From the NCBI GenBank assembly GCA_027475525.1, contig JAMWFC010000033.1:496001-560000 (forward strand): a stretch of DNA of 64,000 bases, given 5' to 3'. Both the position numbers and the translations under genes were made by a program. Within the stretch, counting starts at the first letter, position 1. Every line of letters starts with the position of its first letter. Positions 43,478-53,454 of this stretch are shown in pieces. Below the pieces are notes generated by a model, which saw only the letters and a list, made by a program, of their open reading frames with translations, was not told the DNA's origin and did not search any database. The stretch comes from Macrolepiota albuminosa. Lineage: Eukaryota > Basidiomycota > Agaricomycetes > Agaricales > Agaricaceae.

Positions 43478-45265
43478 CTACAGTTCATCTATCTTCCGAG
43501 AATCCCCTTCCATTTTCGCAGTTTTTGCCCTCCGAATCATCTCATCAAGATTGTGAAGCCATTCTCTGACTATCACATTAAACCTTACGGGGTTCTCAAT
43601 ATGCGCCCAATGAGCGCCTTCAATGAACTGGTGTGTATTGAATGGTTGTCCGTGATGGAGAGAAGCAAAAGGCGTACCTTCGTTGTGAGATTAGGCACAA
43701 AGTCTGCTGTTGTATTGAATGGTTGTCCGTGATGGAGAGAAGCAAAAGGCGTACCTTCGTTGTGAGATTAGGCACAAAGTCTGCTGTCTTAGAAGGCTAG
43801 AGGCGACTTCCCAATCAGCGACTGGATCCTAAACGAAAGAGTCAGGGAATGATTCCGGGAGATTGGTTTTGTCAGCGTACGTCAAGCGAGTATACGGCGA
43901 GAGCTGGGACTGGGACACTAAAGTTTCCCTGTCTATGAGCCAGTTCCCAAGAAGCGTAGCGGTTCTATAGATTAGAAATATTGAAGTAAGTAGTTGAGGA
44001 ATAACTTGTTCTTTACCTCCGTTGTGTAGAATTGCAACGCTAGATGCGGGCATCGGTTCCTGCTGAATAAGAAAAAGGAAGTACGATACGTACTGAACTT
44101 GAAGCCTTGCAAGCCAAACTGTTCAACAAAGTAGTTCTCTTCTTCCGGCGAAAAGAAAGGAACTGGAGAGATCTTCAGGCATATAAGTTATAGTAATACC
44201 AATATGCGCGACTACAAACCTCTTCGACATGGTTCCATGCACCAAGGAACGAGTCAGCACTCCGTAAATACGCATCCGGAGGAGGACTATCAACAGCCCT
44301 CAACGTCGCTCGTATGGTCCTTCTGATATCGTGATCTAATTCAGCCACCGCTGCATCCAGTTTCGAGTCAAAGTAAAGCTGGTAAGTTAACTTCGGGAAT
44401 GCAGGAACTAAATGTTTGACTGGGACAAAGGGACCAGCTGTGGGGATGTACTAGAATTGGCGGTAAGCTTCCTGGGAAGTAAACTGGCCGAGAGATACTG
44501 CGGATAGCATACAGGAATAACAACACCGACGACTGCGATGAAGATATCCGGCCGCATACGCGCAGCTTCGTAGCATATCTGCGAGCCCCAATCGTGCCTG
44601 TGGTTAGCGCGTCAGATAAATGTAACCCATCGCGAGTTCGTGGCTTGACCCCATACAGATCGCTTTGGCGATCTTAGCATTCTCTAGGACACAGACAAGG
44701 TCTCCGACCATATCCCCCATGTTCCCAGACGACCTAGGATCTTCTGGGTGAGTTGACTCGCCGAAACCACGCAAGTCAAGAGCAACGAGATGGTAATCGT
44801 TCTGCGATAAATGCAGTGAGCTTTACACGGTTCTTTTCTTTCAAAATGTGTACTGGAGTGACTTTGAATTCTTCGATTTGGTTCGACCATGAACTCCACA
44901 AGCTAGGCCAGCCGTGTACCATTATCATACTCTTCTCTGCGCTTGGATTAATGTCAACATATCCTTGAATCCGCAGTGTGTGGTTCAATTCACTGTCAGA
45001 CGGTCAAAAGCTAAATCCATGCATGGGGACGTACGGATTTCGATTTCCACAGTTTCTGGCTCTGGTGAGCGTTTAGACGGTCAAAAGCTAAATCCATGCA
45101 TGGGGACGTACGGATTTCGATTTCCACAGTTTCTGGCTCTGGTGAGCGTTTGATTGCTTTACAAGTTGCAACGCTCTTAGAATAGGCCCTCGGATCGAAC
45201 GAAATGGCTAGAGGACCGCAGGCAAGAGGACACTGACCACCGCTACTAGCTTTCGGTTGAACATT
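43478..45265 (-). CDS. Alpha/beta hydrolase, epoxide-hydrolase-like
   Basis: Alpha/beta-hydrolase fold enzyme. Exons resolved in phase (+ coordinates): 44863-44992, 44650-44801, 44513-44597, 44220-44450, 44094-44172, 44017-44039, 43881-43964, 43755-43796 and 43478-43627. Motifs: oxyanion-hole HGWPSLWSSWSNQIEEF, LVALDLRGFGES, nucleophile elbow spliced as CMGHDWGSQ. In epoxide hydrolases the sequence after this GHDWG is GA; here GHDWGSQICYEAAR keeps the catalytic Asp. VPYIPTAGPFVPVKHLVP starts the cap region, and the catalytic His is in IEGAHWAHIENPVRF. The substrate is unknown. Two 77-bp duplications fall in the gene (43634-43787 and 44998-45151). Removing the first leaves a normal 50-nt intron. 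The N-terminal exon(s), about 44998-45265 with SFDPRAYSKSVATCK, could not be joined in phase, so the start is uncertain. Confidence 0.78.
43634..43787. repeat. 77-bp direct duplication (5 of 10)
   Basis: 43634-43710 is repeated exactly at 43711-43787 across an exon-intron border of the hydrolase gene. The intron 43628-43754 is 127 nt as given and 50 nt without the extra copy. Confidence 0.97.
44998..45151. repeat. 77-bp direct duplication (6 of 10)
   Basis: 44998-45074 is repeated exactly at 45075-45151, in the 5' part of the hydrolase gene. Confidence 0.97.
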
Positions 45266-45624
45266 GTGATTCTGTTCAAGGACCCTTGAGAAACAAACAA
45301 ACGGCTAGGGAAGTGAAGTCAACGACGTCATTCCGTGATTGACAGTTTCTGCCTCGACGTTGACACTTTCCCGCACGAAGATTCCTCACAATGAACGAAA
45401 GTCTGTGCCAGCACACGTTACACCATATACCAGCGATAGATCCACCATGCAGATGTCGTCAGGCAGTTGGTATCAAAGACGGTGACGACTAAAGGTCGGC
45501 TTACATGATGAGTCTAAAACAAAAATAATAATTATTGTATCTTAAGAGATTGGCTGAGGAAAGCTGCAAGGATAGCGATAACTACATACGAAAGCACTGT
45601 ACGACTCGCGAAGGAGATTGGGTC
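45266..45624. other. Intergenic between two minus-strand genes
   Basis: Short stretch holding the hydrolase promoter. No coding motif was seen. Confidence 0.4.
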
Positions 45625-48137
45625 CTAATCGACATCACTCATGCGTTCAGATGGAGGACTGAGTGGTTCATAAGACGGAGGACTGGGTGGTTCATAATCA
45701 TAACGGAGGAATGGGTGCATGAACGAGAGAAAGTCGTCGGGGTCCATAATGCTGTGGTCTAACAGCCCACTGGTAGTAGTAGTGCCAGCGGTCCCTCTTC
45801 CCGCTGCTTGTCGTTGCCTGCTAGCTGCCGCTATACTTTTCTTCCGTTGAAAAATGCAAAAGTTCGAAAGTGATTGCAATGCATGAGCAACATGTTCTTT
45901 ACCACGTAGCTCAAAGAGTCTAGTCATCAAATGCAAAAGTTCGAAAGTGATTGCAATGCATGAGCAACATGTTCTTTACCACGTAGCTCAAAGAGTCTAG
46001 TCATCAGGATCAGCATACCGACTCTAGAAGGGATCTCAGAACCGAGAAAACTCACCTCACGACCATATGCTCAACGATATCCGCCCCTCTCAGATACGGC
46101 ATAATCTGCACCGCCCCCGTATACACATTCCCCAAAAGCGTTTTACAGGTCGCATCCTTCCACATCGCCGTGAGCTGATACCATCTCTCGAACCTCTCCT
46201 TAAGCGGGGGCCAAGCGTTTTACAGGTCGCATCCTTCCACATCGCCGTGAGCTGATACCATCTCTCGAACCTCTCCTTAAGCGGGGGCCGAAACTCTTCC
46301 TTCAACTCATCCCAATCCGTATCATCCTCATCCACATCGTCCAAGAACCCCGCAGGTCCTCGTGCCCTCCTGGCTCCTCGACCGCGCCGTCCATAGGGAA
46401 CCCCATCATGATCGCCGCAAACGCCATGGGATTCATCGGCATCGCATGGGTATAGGTGAGTATAGAATCCGCCCAGCGCTCAATACGGTCTTTGCGCTCT
46501 GAAGACCCTACGCGGAGCTTAAGTATCTCTTCGACGTCGCATTTGTGCTCTTCGTAGTCGACGAGCCCGAAGACGCCGATGAGCGCTGCGTGGATGGCGC
46601 GGATCGTTTCGAGAAGCTCTTGTTCGAGGATTTGGAGCGCGCGAGGGGAGTACCCCGCTACTACGAGGACACGCACGGCCTTTTGGAGTACCTCAGTGTC
46701 GCGGGGGCGTAAAAGATGTGAGTGTGTATCGAGAAGAGCGGATATCCTGAGTGCGTTGGTCTTCAAGCTGTATATCGCGAGCGCACCGGCGAGGGTGTCA
46801 GACGACTTTGTCGCATTGTCGTTTGTTTCTTGTAGGAGGATCTCGTCGGCCTTGGTGGGATTTGCTGTGAGGCCACGGATGACTTTGAACATCTCGAGAG
46901 AGGGCATGGCGCGGAAGAGGGTGTGAAGACGGTCTTCGACGAGCTCTCGCCACGGATGACTTTGAACATCTCGAGAGAGGGCATGGCGCGGAAGAGGGTG
47001 TGAAGACGGTCTTCGACGAGCTCTCGAGGCGTATTCGATGTTGGTCCATTGGTTTAGGCCAGTGTGCGGCGTGGACGAGGCACGGCCTGTTTGAAAAGTG
47101 GCCGGATTCTTCGTCAACAAAGTCTTCGTGCTCGTCGTCGTCTTCTTCAAAAGAGCAGTCAAAGACGTCATCATCGGGAAGCTCTTCCTCAAAAAAATTA
47201 TCGTCCCAAGCGTAATCATATTCAAACCCTTCGTGTTTCCTGACAACTTCTCGAGGAATTCAGCAACACAATCTCGTCGGGATAGCCGCGAACGGGACGG
47301 ACGCACATGATTTTCCTCCGTGGAGTAAACGCTCCAACGCTTCCCAGCCCATCAACATCTCTATGTCTTCAATCATCTCCGGAATCTTGTTTTTCGCGGA
47401 AGAAGTTCCGTAGGCTAACATGGACACAAAAAGCTCGCGCCAGATCCACAGAATGGGTTTTTTCAGGGTATGGGGACCGCGCAACACAAATGACTTGACT
47501 ACCGTCCCATCACGGGCTTTGATTCCGATGTCTATCGGCATATTCATCAACGAACACTTGCATCTATGAGAACTAAGCACATGTCACGCGACAACATTGT
47601 ACTTACGACTCACCCTAGCCCCGGCACCTCAGAGAGTGTAGATGCGACGTCCGCGGTGAACAAGAGACACACATGCGCCAGGTGGTAATGATCATGAAAT
47701 TCGTATGTTACGGACCAGATATCGTTTAACCAGCTAATCAGGCTGTCAACGACCTCTGCTAAGAGTTCTTCCCGGTTTGAACGGTCCCTTGTGATCGCGA
47801 GTTTTGCATCTAGGCTAAGTGCATCCATAAGGCCGTTGACCTCCTTTTTCTTGCCCTTCAGATCGAGTCTTGGCATCGCTCGGAAGCGCGAGCGAGCTTC
47901 CACAGCACTCGACAAGACTTTAGGGGTTGAGTATAATTCAAAGGAGAGATAAGATTTAAGCGTACCGTTGTTAGATAGCTCTTCTGGGAGACTGTCGAGG
48001 AGAGGAAGCAAATGCTTTTCAAGCAGACTTCGTTGTGCATCTGGTGGTAAGGTTTCGTAGAGTTCCGCCAATCTGATTCGATGAGTACGTGTATACGAAA
48101 TTTTGTGTGTAAGGACCCACTTGACGCTCGCTGACAT
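45625..48137 (-). CDS. Large uncharacterised protein, several frame breaks
   Basis: No family was recognised. Exons: 47614-48137 (MSASVKWVLTHKISYTRTHR; helical), 47307-47563, then from 47228 an acidic segment (FEEEDDDEHEDFVDEESG-like). A helical region follows (RELVEDRLHTLFRAMPSLEM, VLQKAVRVLVVAGYSPRALQ, THAMPMNPMAFAAIMMGFPM). After it come another acidic stretch (LDDVDEDDTDWDELKEEFRP), KERFERWYQLTAMWKDATCK, and a last exon ending PPSPPSYEPLSPPSERMSDVD at 45625. As given the frame breaks near 47020, near 46363 (one base short in HED-PAGF), and at three 77-bp duplications (46872-47026, 46136-46289, 45852-46006). Removing the duplications fixes part of this. The two other shifts could be base errors or real decay. 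Gene borders are approximate. Confidence 0.55.
45852..46006. repeat. 77-bp direct duplication (7 of 10)
   Basis: 45852-45929 matches 45929-46006 at offset 77 (78-bp match), in the last exon of the minus-strand gene. One copy is enough for a continuous frame. Confidence 0.95.
46136..46289. repeat. 77-bp direct duplication (8 of 10)
   Basis: 46136-46212 is repeated exactly at 46213-46289 within coding sequence on the minus strand. Confidence 0.97.
46872..47026. repeat. 77-bp direct duplication (9 of 10)
   Basis: 46872-46949 matches 46949-47026 at offset 77 (78-bp match) within coding sequence on the minus strand. Confidence 0.95.
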
Positions 48138-48653
48138 TGGAATCCTGCCTCTGAGCTCTTCGAGGCTGGATGAGATGATGAAGAGTTTTTGAGAGGGAAT
48201 TTGCAGACATACGATAGTTTAAGCCTGAGGTTAGCAGGAGACAATTATTAGATCTCCGCCAGGTTCATGGTTGCCAACCCTTTTTTGGGACATAACCAAG
48301 TAAATCTCAGCCGCCAATTGAAGGACTGATGTTCAACAATTCTCACAAGAACTCGGCTTCTGGTTACTCGTCTTTGTTCTTTAATTTCTTGAGACAGCTT
48401 TGATAGAAGGGCTTGCTTGACAAGGGAACATGCCGAACTAGGGATCATTCTTACATGTTTGCTTCATCAAGGGAAGATCTGCCTCGAGGCACTTCCAAAC
48501 CTGGTTGCCGTCATTGTATTTCCACAGCTGCTCAGCACAAGTCAAAACACGTTTTTAACGCGCTGTACATAAAAGTCACCTTGCTTCAAAAAGTACCTTG
48601 ACCTTGTGCTCTGACCCTTGTCCCCTCGTCTCTACGTAATCTCTCCTTATATC
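48138..48653. other. Divergent promoter region
   Basis: Separates a minus-strand gene starting near 48137 and a plus-strand gene starting at 48654. No coding motif was seen. Confidence 0.45.
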
Positions 48654-51600
48654 ATGGCTAGTCAACGAGCTCCTCCGCGGCGCCCCGTTCATCCAGTTAC
48701 CCAAGGTAAGCTATTTGGTTTAATAAGTGACCCCATTGTTCTTTGAGTATAGTAAATTGTCGCCTGATCGGTCTGGGATCGCAACATTGTATTTTTGACG
48801 GTCCCCCAGCTGATTCAATCCACACCAGGTGCTATGCAAAATATCAGAGACTCATCACGATCACCGGCGTTCAGGTCTCGAGCCGTCAAGTCTCACTCGA
48901 TATCTAACGTGCCCACCGCGATGCAGATTCTTGCTGCGTCCAATGTTGTGATGCCTTCAACACAGGCACAGCAGCAGTCAAGCCCGACATCGTCAATCAA
49001 CTCACGTAGGTCCCCACCAGCTGGTGTAGCTGTACAGAGGCTTCTCCCCACCCCTCCACGTCCTCCGCCTACAAACCCAACAGACCTAATTTCTGAAGGT
49101 CCCAGTTCTCCTTCCCTGCCTTCCCAGAACCCTCTCAATCAGTCTAATCAGCCCAATCCGCATTATCCTCGCCCCATACATCGAGTCGCAGTACCACACA
49201 ACTTCACTCCGGAAAATTGGGAAGTGACCGACGAGCTCTTGGCTGATATCGAGCGTGCCGATTTACAACAATCACAGGCCGCCCAGGCCAACTCGTCAAA
49301 CAGTTATTCCACCGCTTACCTACAAAATCAGCAGCCGAACTCTCCGCCCAAGGATCTTATCGTTGAACGGCTCCGTGCCCCGGAACGCTCGAGCCCCAAA
49401 GAGCCTGATATGGGTTCCCAGCGACGCCAACAGACTGCACGTGAAAGCCCAAAGGTTCGTGAGCGTCAGCCGACATCTCCCATTGCACCCACATTTCCCC
49501 AGCAACTGCCTTCTCAAAGTCCGGAACGCCGTGCTTCGCCCACGCCTTATCAATCCGGGATCGTGACAAACGAGCATCCCTCGGGGTTTATCCAATACAC
49601 TCGCGAGCCGCCTGCGACGCTACGCCGCCCCGCGAACGCTCCGCCTGCACCCGTACCCGTAGATAGCCGCCCCCTTCTTGCTTCCCTCGCCACTCAAACA
49701 CCACCTTTGCAGACGATAAACACTCGGACCCCTGACAGATCTCTTCCGGTCCAGGAGATCGAAGATGAACCTGCCAAAAATGGGACAGGGACAGGGACAG
49801 GCACACGACAGACCTGGCAGGAGATCAATGATGAGGAACACGTGCGCCACACAGGTGCATCGCCCACACCATCATCTGACCTCAACCCTGAGGGCGGTTA
49901 CATAGACCGCGATCACCATCGCAACGGCAGGTCGAGTAGGAACGGCCATCGTGAGGAAGGCAGCTCATCCCTTCCACTTCAACAGGATAGCTCTGCTGTG
50001 CAGAGAGAACATGTTGAGGAGGAGGATGCTGCGTTTACGCCCCGCTCGCCGACTGCGGAATTACCAGAAGACCCATCTGTGAAATATTATTCGCCGCCGC
50101 ACAATGTTCTGCGGCCTGCTCAGACGCAGCCTCTTCGCCGTCAAACTAGAAATGGTCCGACCGACCAGCTTGGGCTACGGTCTTTTGATCCCGCTGAATT
50201 TGAAGGAGACACGTCTGTGCTGGTCATGGGCTCCGAGATGCCTCCTCAATATACCGAACCACGTAGGCAACAACAAGCATCTCTCCCTCCTCAATCCGAA
50301 CTCTATTCCAACTCTCATCAGCACGCCGAACCATCCCACCGTCAGCCCAAAATATTTCTAGATGAGATACATCAGTACGATTCGTCGTATCTACAATCTT
50401 ATTACCAGTCGCCGCGCCCCGACGCTCCAGTCCCTCCGACACCACACAGCCAGACCGCTGCACCATCGCCATCGCCTCTTCTCACAGGCCACTACCAAGA
50501 TAATGGCAAAGATCTTCCGCCATTCAGCCCCGTCCCGCCAGCCGGATCTCCCTACCCCTACCCATTCAATCACGTCCGGCGTGCCCAAACTTTTGCTGGG
50601 CCCAACCGCTTACACATCCCAACTTCCAACAACACCTCTGAGCTTACGAGCATCCAAGAACAGTTGGCTCGTCAATGGGAGGTCTACGCCCGCAACCATC
50701 AGTATGGTAATGTGTCTGACTCGACGTTCTCGCCGTCTTCTACGCCTTTCGAAGGCGCAGACTTCACCCCGTGGGCGCTCCATCATACGAACAGGACGTA
50801 CGGAAGGCTGCAGGATACTACTAGCATGCGCTCGAGTCCTAGCCACGAGCCCCTCGAGCCGCCCGTCCTACCGCCCACTCTCGGCGTGAAGAAGAGTCAT
50901 CGCCCGGTGGTGCTGCGCCGGCATCAGTCGGGCCGGAAGCCACCCCCGCGTGTCGACAGTACGCAGCCCCGAGATACGAGCCCCGAGCCGTCGTCGTCAG
51001 GCGAAGAGACGGCTGGCGATGGTCGGTTCGGAAATACAGAAGACGGGAACTGGTCTGGTGGTACGATCGCTCCGATACCGGTTGCTGTCGATGATAAAGA
51101 TGTGTGGGTGGACGAGGAAGATGATGAGGACGACCTGTTAGAGCTTGAATATCATCAGAGTTTTGTTAACAATGTCGAGAAGAGACGAAGACGATGGGAG
51201 GTTGGATGGGAGGCTGTTACACAGGCTGTGGGTATCCTTTTTCTTCTCTCCCTTTTCTTAGACGAAGACGATGGGAGGTTGGATGGGAGGCTGTTACACA
51301 GGCTGTGGGTATCCTTTTTCTTCTCTCCCTTTTCTTCTCTTTGTTGATCTTTTTGCTGACTGCATGATCTCTAGATACAAACTCTTGACCGTCAGACGGA
51401 CGCCACTATCGTTTTGATGGCGGCTCCGTCGCATTCCACAAGACTTTATTCCGCCACCTCTCGGTCTGTACGTAGGCAATCCGGGGCAGCCGCAAGTGCT
51501 GTCACAATGAAAGAGATGCGCAACGCTTTCAGTCGCATTGCCGCTCAACGCCGCAACTCTCGCTCACACAAGTCATCCCTTGTCGATCGGTTCCTTTTCT

Positions 51601-51866
51601 CTTCAGCATCCTCTGGCAACGGTTCGGAAGTTAGCACCGAGTCGCGAGAGTTAGAGTTGAAGCGTGTTCTGGAAGCTGCGTTAGGAAGCCTCGCGTCGCT
51701 TGGAGGGATCTATGAACAACGCGAGGCTCGTTGGCGAGATGAGATGCGACGAGTTGCGGAAGAACGTGAGAGGGTTGAGTTACTTTTGAAACAGGTACTG
51801 GGCGATAACCATACGTCCACAAGCTCTACTCTTAGTGTGGCGAGCCCCGCGGTGTCTCATTCATGA
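48654..51866 (+). CDS. Large Pro/Ser/Gln-rich uncharacterised protein
   Basis: Function unknown. Exons 48654-48705, 48810-48828, 48875-51227 and 51375-51866 join in phase to 971 residues. The start MASQRAPPRRPVHPVTQ is followed by a 19-nt exon. Residues about 25-770 are disordered, rich in Pro, Ser, Gln and Arg, with short conserved-looking islands (PHNFTPENWEVTDELLADIE near 130; SIQEQLARQWEVYARNHQYG near 620). The C-terminal part looks folded: EYHQSFVNNVEKRRRRWEVG, then after the last intron TLDRQTDATIVLMAAPSHST and a helical end with a coiled-coil-like segment (RWRDEMRRVAEERERVELLL). A 77-bp duplication (51183-51336) covers the last exon-intron border; the donor in the first copy is used here. 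The composition suggests a scaffold or regulatory protein, but this is only a guess. Confidence 0.75.
51183..51336. repeat. 77-bp direct duplication (10 of 10)
   Basis: 51183-51259 is repeated exactly at 51260-51336 over the 3' end of exon 3 and the start of the last intron of the + gene. Confidence 0.97.
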
Positions 51867-52138
51867 TCTATATCCATCGCATGTTATGCCTGTCTATCCG
51901 TCTTCTTAGACGTGTTATATGTACCAATATGATACAAATATGTCCCATGCCTCATTGATTGTTCTCTGACAATAGATTTTGTGCTGGTCAACTATCGAGA
52001 AAAAAAGACTAGAAAGTTGATTGCTGGCAAAGATAAATAGGCGGACCGATCTCCCCTTGGATTTTCTTTCGTTGATTACTTCTTTTGTATCCCTGGCCAT
52101 GTCTCATATCCGAAGTCCCATTCTATACCCTGGAAAAT

Positions 52139-52740
52139 TCAAGGCCACCAGTTCTTAAAATGCTCGCTTTTGAGCTGCTCATCCCTACATGGTACTACAA
52201 TTAGCCCCGTGTTGTCGTAATTGAGATTTGCGTAGACACAAATAATATCAAGATCCTCGGAGTATGCTGGAATATTTAATGCAGAGGGTACCTTTTGAGG
52301 CCATGAAGGCCATCGGTCGTTGGTCTAGCGACACAAACAAGTCTTGGCACCTTATCTGCAGGCAATGCCCTCTCTGCATGAGTCTTTCTTGAGGCTAACC
52401 CTCGCATCCAGAAGGTAGCCGTCATTGTTCTTGGTGAGTCGAATCACCTTACGAGCAAAGGAGCCACGCTAGGCATTCACGGGGTCGCACAAAATTTCCT
52501 GCGCAATGCGTCGTGGACTCCTACTCCCAAGAGGGGAATTGCGGCTAACTCCCTTGCTAATTTAGAGTCACTGTCGTACATATTCTTTTGTGCATCGCGA
52601 GGGTTCGGAGCACCCGCAAGGAGTCTCACCCAATCGTCAATAAACAATACAATTGTTGTAACGCTAGTGTAAAACATCAATACATACAAGGCTGCTGTGC
52701 TGTTGTACGCAAGCGCGGTGAAGTCAAAGAGTTGTCCCAA
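52139..52740 (-). CDS. Uncharacterised gene next to the pheromone genes (partial model)
   Basis: No family was recognised. The last exon (about 52326 down to TGA 52139-52141) has clear coding character: TNDRWPSWPQKVPSALNIPA, then EDLDIICVYANLNYDNTGLI, and ends HFKNWWP. A preceding exon near 52390-52470 reads FARKVIRLTKNNDGYLLDAR and joins it across a GTTAGC..CTAG intron. Further upstream, 52477-52740 is open with one hydrophobic, membrane-like segment (STAALYVLMFYTSVTTIVLF), but its link to the later exons is not in phase. The gene may be incomplete. It does not look like an STE3-type pheromone receptor. Confidence 0.4.
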
Positions 52741-53319
52741 GGAGCGTCATCACACTGTAGTCTCAGAACTCAATTCAGTTCACGTGATTCAACCCGTGAC
52801 TCCCTGGCTTTTGCTTACTTCCCTTACTTCCAAGATTCAATACAGCGTCTTTCTCATCGTTCTGTAATTTTCCTTAACATAAAAAAGCTCCGGCTTTCAG
52901 AGGCATTCATTCATCAGGTAACCCAAAAATGTAATTGATACAAAAATTTCCTAGGCCTAACCCAAATGGTACCCAATATTAAGGCATATAAGGCAGTAAA
53001 CGGTATGTCGGTCGTCCGTTGGTGTCGAGCCTCCAATATGAAGTCAAGACGGTGCCGTTAATGAGTGTGGAGACGATGAAGGGCGCTTCGCTATATGCGT
53101 GCGCAATGTGAATGGTAATTGGTGGTGAATAAGGGATAATTGAATTAGATGGTGAACGAGCGGGTCGGTTTCGAAGATGTGATGTGCAATGCACACGATG
53201 ATGAAGTTGAAAGTATGTCTAAATTCTAAAGTAAAGTCAGGCTGACGATCAAGCACTACATGGAGAGGCCGACTTACGTTAGAGACAGCTTCGCTGTGGG
53301 AGAGGCGAGAGGCGAGAGC
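52741..53319. other. Intergenic, 3' side of pheromone gene 1
   Basis: No gene was seen. Parts of 53060-53310 may be loosely similar to the 3' flank of pheromone gene 2, suggesting an old tandem duplication. Confidence 0.4.
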
Positions 53320-53454
53320 CTATGCAATTACGCAGTAGCTCTGCTGATCCGAATTCCAGCTTGCTGCTTCCTCGTCCGCGGGGGGTACCGACGTGTTAGG
53401 AACCTCAACGTGTTCTGAGGCGAAAAGAGCAGAGAGGGTCATGAAAGCGTCCAT
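53320..53454 (-). CDS. Lipopeptide mating pheromone precursor 1 (CaaX = CVIA)
   Basis: 44-residue precursor of a secreted, farnesylated and carboxymethylated peptide that activates STE3-type receptors in compatible mates. It starts MDAFMTLSALFASEH, matching the MDxFTTL start common in mushroom pheromone precursors. It has an acidic middle (PPADEEA) and ends QQSYCVIA, a CaaX box (Cys, two aliphatic, Ala). The mature peptide probably comes from the last 10-15 residues after the DEE cluster; the cleavage site is a guess. No intron. The Met at 53454 was chosen over an in-frame Met at 53520 because it gives the family start. A related gene lies 1.7 kb away on the same strand. Confidence 0.85.
   Translation of the reverse strand: MDAFMTLSALFASEHVEVPNTSVPPADEEAASWNSDQQSYCVIA

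Noticed and set aside
37696..51336. Regular repeats as a CRISPR-like or programmed duplication system
   Set aside because: The duplicated sequences are unrelated to each other, each occurs twice only, and the organism is a eukaryote; assembly overlap explains the fixed length.
52477..52740. Terpene synthase or STE3 receptor fragment (STAALYVLMFYTSVTTIVLFIDDW)
   Set aside because: One hydrophobic stretch and a chance IDD are not enough; no NSE or metal-binding motif and no seven-helix pattern was found.
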